Assembly (NCBI GenBank): GCA_942493045.1
Contig: OW818665.1
Location: 2,418,001 to 2,482,000 of the forward strand
From: Teretinema sp942493045
Lineage (GTDB): Bacteria > Spirochaetota > Spirochaetia > Treponematales > Treponemataceae
Direction: 5' to 3'
DNA length: 64,000 bases
The stretch's first letter is position 1. Every line of letters starts with the position of its first letter. Below, piece by piece: positions 61,356 through 64,000 of this stretch. The notes under the pieces were generated by a model. That model searched no databases and had not been told where the DNA came from. It saw only the letters and a program-made list of their open reading frames with translations. The position numbers and the translations under genes were made by a program.

Positions 61356-61391
61356 AAAAAAAATTCGCGGGAATTTCCGGTTAAAAACCGG
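61356..61391 (-). promoter_or_regulatory. Two leader hairpins of ilvC
   Basis: On the minus strand CCGGTT-N3-AACCGG (61377-61391) is followed by AAATTC-N4-GAATTT (61361-61376) and a T run, just before the Shine-Dalgarno. The second is terminator-like but AT-rich, so attenuation is possible but unproved. Confidence 0.4.
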
Positions 61392-61401
61392 CCGCACTAT
61401 T

Positions 61402-61488
61402 GTTATACCGCGAAGCGATCATTGCGTAAAGCAAAACATTTGCACTTGTCTATTGCGTGATACGCAACAATACTAATATACTGAACGT
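61402..61488. promoter_or_regulatory. Divergent ilvC/ilvY promoters with two IlvY-like operators
   Basis: Two dyads, TTGCGTAAAGCAA (61422-61434) and TTGCGTGATACGCAA (61453-61467), lie about 32 bp apart centre to centre, or three helical turns. ilvC has TTTACG/TATAAC (RC of 61425-61430 and 61402-61407). ilvY has TTGCGT (61453-61458), 18 bp, TATACT (61477-61482) and 6 nt to its ATG. Confidence 0.7.
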
Positions 61489-62493
61489 ATGGATTTTCAT
61501 GAATTGTCAGCCTTTCAAGCTCTCGCTGAAACCCTGCATTTCTCGCGGGCCGCGAGTCAGGTCAACTTAAGCCCTTCCGCGCTGAGCCGGCTGATAGCCC
61601 GGCTGGAGGAAGAATTAGGAACAGCGCTGTTTGAACGGGACACCCGCCAGGTCACGCTTACTACGGCCGGAGAACGGTTCAGAAAATTCGCAAAAGACAG
61701 CCTAGACCGAAAGACTGAACTTGCGCTTGAACTGGAAGCCGACACCGCCGATACCCAAATGCATGGCACCTTACGGATCTATGCTTCAGTTACTGCCTGT
61801 TACACCATTCTACCGCCATTGATGGAAGAACTGGTCAGGGATCACCCGGCTTTGCGCTTATCGGTAGAAACGGGAGACCCGGCCGGTGCCGCCGACGCGA
61901 TAAGGGAGGGGCAGGCCGATCTGGCGGTATCCGCCATTCCCGAAGGCGGCTTTAACGACCTGGAAAGCTACTCTGTCCGAAAAACGCCGTTGGTATTCGC
62001 GGCCAGCCGGTCCGGCCCCTGGGGACAACTGAACTTACCGCCGGATGACCTGATTGAAGCAAATCGTGCTAAGGGGGAATTCTCTGACACTGAGAAGCTC
62101 TCCTTTGCGGAAGCTGAAAACCATTTGGCCGCTATTCTGGAACAAGCCCCCTTAATTCTACCGCGCTCCGGTTTGGCCAGAGCGCGGTTTGACCGCTGGA
62201 TAAAGTCCCGGCAGCTGCTCGAAAAACAGCGTATCCAACCGCTCATTGCCGCCGAAACAGCCGGAAATGAAGCGCTGTTGGCCATGGCCCGCTTGGGAAT
62301 GGGACTGGCGCTAGTTCCCCGCTTAGTTCTTGAAAACAGCCCCTTCGCGTCCGGTCTGGTGCTGTATCAGGCCGGACGCAGTTTCGGGGACTATGAAATT
62401 GGGTATATTCAAAAAAAAATTACCAGCGGCAGCCCGCAGGTCAAGAACCGCAGAGCCTTACTGGAAGCAATAATAAGAAGAACCTATCCGTAA
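61489..62493 (+). CDS. ilvY: LysR-family activator IlvY
   Basis: A LysR regulator of 334 aa: N-terminal winged HTH (FHELSAFQALAETLHFSRAASQ, SALSRLIARLEEELG) and an effector domain with two alpha/beta lobes. IlvY activates ilvC in response to acetohydroxy acids, and the divergent position next to ilvC matches this role. One TTGC-N7-GCAA operator covers its -35, suggesting autorepression. No Shine-Dalgarno; the -10 box ends 6 nt before the ATG. Confidence 0.92.
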   Translation: MDFHELSAFQALAETLHFSRAASQVNLSPSALSRLIARLEEELGTALFERDTRQVTLTTAGERFRKFAKDSLDRKTELALELEADTADTQMHGTLRIYASVTACYTILPPLMEELVRDHPALRLSVETGDPAGAADAIREGQADLAVSAIPEGGFNDLESYSVRKTPLVFAASRSGPWGQLNLPPDDLIEANRAKGEFSDTEKLSFAEAENHLAAILEQAPLILPRSGLARARFDRWIKSRQLLEKQRIQPLIAAETAGNEALLAMARLGMGLALVPRLVLENSPFASGLVLYQAGRSFGDYEIGYIQKKITSGSPQVKNRRALLEAIIRRTYP

Positions 62494-62507
62494 GTACAGA
62501 AGCGTGT

Positions 62508-63641
62508 TTATAATATCCGTAAATCCTCTACAACAACGCAATTTCTACCGTTCTGCTTGGCCCGGTATAAAGCCCGATCGGCGGCTTCTATCAAAAGATC
62601 AAGTTTCGAACCGGGACAATGCGAACTGACGGCCACGCCGGCGCTGATGGACAGTACGCCGCGATCCGCCGCGGCATGCATCATGGCCGCCCCGAAAACC
62701 GACTCGCGGATGCCTTCGGCGATACCGTGCGCTCCGGAGAGTCCAGTCTGAGGCAGAATAACCAAAAACTCTTCACCGCCAAAACGGCCTACGAAATCGG
62801 ACTGTCTTTTTAAGGAATCCCGAATAATGCCGGCGATCAGTTTCAAACAATCATCGCCGGCCAGATGTCCATAGGTATCGTTATAGGGTTTAAAAAAATC
62901 GACATCCAGCATGATCAACGCGAACTCCAGCGGTTTGCGCTCCAGAAGCGAACGCCAGAAAACCAGGGTTTCGGCAATTTTTCTGCGGTTTGGCAATCCG
63001 GTCAAACCATCCAGGTCAGCGAGCGCTTTCAGCTCTAAGTTCGCTTTCCGAAGCTCTTCCTGGGCCAGAAACTGGCTTTTTTTTATCCGAAAATTTAAAA
63101 CCGACATACCAAGAGAAATTAAAATCATCGCCGATACATTGATCAGCACCGGTACAAAAATATCCGGGCCGGGACTTTTGGAAATGAGTCCAAACAATAA
63201 ATAACCAAAGCCCGGTAACTGAACAATTAGAAATTCAAAAAAGCTCAGAAACAAAAACGCCCCGATAATCAGAATATTAATTATGTACACAAAGGTTCTG
63301 GCATTTGACCCAAACAGACTCACGGTCAGCAAACTCGCGAAAAGAGGACAGAGCATCGCGGCCGTAAGCAACACAGGCCGTAAAAACACCTTTCCCCGGC
63401 GGAAAGCGGAGCATATTCCCGCGGCTAAAAAAAACAGTAAGGTCGCAACCGTCCAAAGCAGCCTGATTCGGGTGTCGAAACCCGAAAAGCCCGGAGACTC
63501 TGGCTTTATCCAGGCCAAAACTATCAAAACCGCATTGGGAACGAGACCGGCGCTCCCAATAATTTTTAACCTTAATATATTTTCCTGCAACAAAGCTGCC
63601 CGAAACGCCTGACCGGCGATTTGTTCTGATTGCGTCCGCAT
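62508..63641 (-). CDS. Membrane diguanylate cyclase
   Basis: 377 aa: about six membrane segments (about 25-190), a short coiled linker, and a GGDEF domain (about 205-375). The motif is GRFGGEEFLVIL, with RQSD as I-site. The domain-first residues LADLDGLTGLPNRRKIAE are normal. It should synthesise c-di-GMP; no sensor is visible, so membrane state or a partner may control it. TTGCGC-N17-TATAGT stands 6 nt before the ATG. Confidence 0.92.
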   Translation of the reverse strand: MRTQSEQIAGQAFRAALLQENILRLKIIGSAGLVPNAVLIVLAWIKPESPGFSGFDTRIRLLWTVATLLFFLAAGICSAFRRGKVFLRPVLLTAAMLCPLFASLLTVSLFGSNARTFVYIINILIIGAFLFLSFFEFLIVQLPGFGYLLFGLISKSPGPDIFVPVLINVSAMILISLGMSVLNFRIKKSQFLAQEELRKANLELKALADLDGLTGLPNRRKIAETLVFWRSLLERKPLEFALIMLDVDFFKPYNDTYGHLAGDDCLKLIAGIIRDSLKRQSDFVGRFGGEEFLVILPQTGLSGAHGIAEGIRESVFGAAMMHAAADRGVLSISAGVAVSSHCPGSKLDLLIEAADRALYRAKQNGRNCVVVEDLRIL

Positions 63642-63676
63642 TTTACCACTATAAGGTACATTCTACCGCCGCGCAA
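63642..63676 (-). promoter_or_regulatory. Predicted leaderless promoter of the 377-aa GGDEF gene
   Basis: TTGCGC (RC of 63671-63676), 17-bp spacer, TATAGT (RC of 63648-63653), 6 nt to ATG 63641. Confidence 0.65.
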
Positions 63677-63695
63677 ACATTATCTCACCTGAGCT

Positions 63696-63731
63696 ATGAC
63701 AAAAATAATCGTTCGGTGTATTCTCCTTTTC
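63696..63731 (+). promoter_or_regulatory. Predicted leaderless promoter of the ABC ATPase gene
   Basis: ATGACA (63696-63701), 17-bp spacer, TATTCT (63719-63724), 7 nt to ATG 63732. Confidence 0.6.
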
Positions 63732-64000
63732 ATGCAAAACGACGATGGCCTTAATTTACAGTCGAGAACACTCATCGAATTAAAAAATTGCAGCATCGGT
63801 ACTCCTGAGAAAACTATTTTAACAAACCTCAACTGGAGCCTGCAAACCGGACAAACCTGGTTGATTACCGGCGCCAATGGCTGCGGTAAAAGCGCGTTTA
63901 CCGCGGCTCTGACCGGAGAGCTTCCGATTCTTCCCGCACAGGAAGGATCATCATTTAACGCGCTTTCCGGTTCTGTCGTCCGGCTTTCTTTTGAAGAAGC
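63732..64000 (+). CDS. ABC-type ATPase (ModF-like), 3' truncated by window
   Basis: The first 89 codons encode an ABC ATPase start: a Walker A in TGANGCGKSAFTAAL preceded by WSLQTGQTWLI, typical of the first of two ATPase domains in ModF/PhrA-like proteins. Whether it is a transporter component or a double-ATPase protein cannot be seen, because the window ends. No Shine-Dalgarno; the -10 box ends 7 nt upstream. Confidence 0.8.
   Translation, partial: MQNDDGLNLQSRTLIELKNCSIGTPEKTILTNLNWSLQTGQTWLITGANGCGKSAFTAALTGELPILPAQEGSSFNALSGSVVRLSFEE

Overview
The window is a chromosome segment of a motile, free-living or host-associated spirochaete, most likely Spirochaetales and close to the Spirochaeta/Treponema lineage. 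The evidence is a spirochaete-type FlaB core flagellin beside a short FlgM anti-sigma factor, a COG1067-type Lon protease, several long proteins that resemble nothing outside spirochaetes, and roughly 50-55% GC by eye. I do not assign a species. No prophage, transposase or CRISPR array is visible; nearly all of it is ordinary, densely packed chromosomal gene content on both strands.

Layout. 0-5.4 kb: 3' end of a Lon-type protease, an ATPase-fold/HDOD regulator, then on the minus strand rsmI, flgM, a metal-ligand-less iron-ADH relative and a TrmH-type rRNA methylase. 5.4-8.6 kb: zinc-ribbon membrane protein, flaB with a sigma-28-like promoter and a CsrA-like leader hairpin, and a large unknown gene. 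8.6-14.3 kb (minus): dnaX-ybaB-recR, a nitroreductase, an unknown gene and a secreted triple-PPC protein. 14.4-22 kb: hybrid two-component kinase, HAD phosphatase, radical SAM protein, chemoreceptor, B12-binding radical SAM protein. 22.0-23.4 kb (minus): SRP RNA, all four tRNA-Ser isoacceptor genes seen here, a tRNA-Arg, and five tandem repeat units anchored on tRNA-Ser 3' ends. 23.5-31.8 kb: thyX, two paired unknown genes, an RNase-like MBL/beta-CASP protein, rlmB, a haemolysin-III-type protein and a diguanylate cyclase. 31.9-42.6 kb: aspS, a sugar-receptor-like GGDEF protein, apbE, a PEP-synthase-like N-terminal protein, CBM48 protein, metK, thrH, a secreted two-domain protein. 42.7-56.8 kb: trmB-type regulator with dapL-type aminotransferase, methyltransferases, NlpC/P60-like lipoprotein, EAL and GGDEF proteins, manA, arsR with a flavodoxin/ferredoxin protein, a lipoprotein, an MFS transporter, rluA-type synthase and a DUF155-like membrane protein. 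56.9-64 kb: GNAT/AraC pair, nucleotidyltransferase, ilvC with divergent ilvY, another GGDEF protein and the start of an ABC ATPase.

Genes work together in recognisable sets: replication/repair (dnaX-ybaB-recR), motility (flgM, flaB, chemoreceptor), RNA modification (rsmI, two TrmH enzymes, a pseudouridine synthase), branched-chain amino-acid synthesis (ilvC/ilvY) and c-di-GMP signalling (four GGDEF proteins with intact catalytic motifs, one EAL protein with a broken GGDEF).

Two patterns stand out. First, about eighteen genes lack a Shine-Dalgarno and instead have a -35/-10 promoter whose -10 box ends 5-8 nt before the start codon, which predicts leaderless mRNAs; genes with a clear Shine-Dalgarno generally do not show this. 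Second, tRNA-Ser(GGA) and tRNA-Ser(CGA) are each followed by tandem units (about 147-155 bp and 111 bp) that end in an exact 17-bp copy of the tRNA 3' end and carry a shared GC-rich core of about 56 bp whose stem shows one compensatory base-pair change. These are the best candidates for something not previously described.
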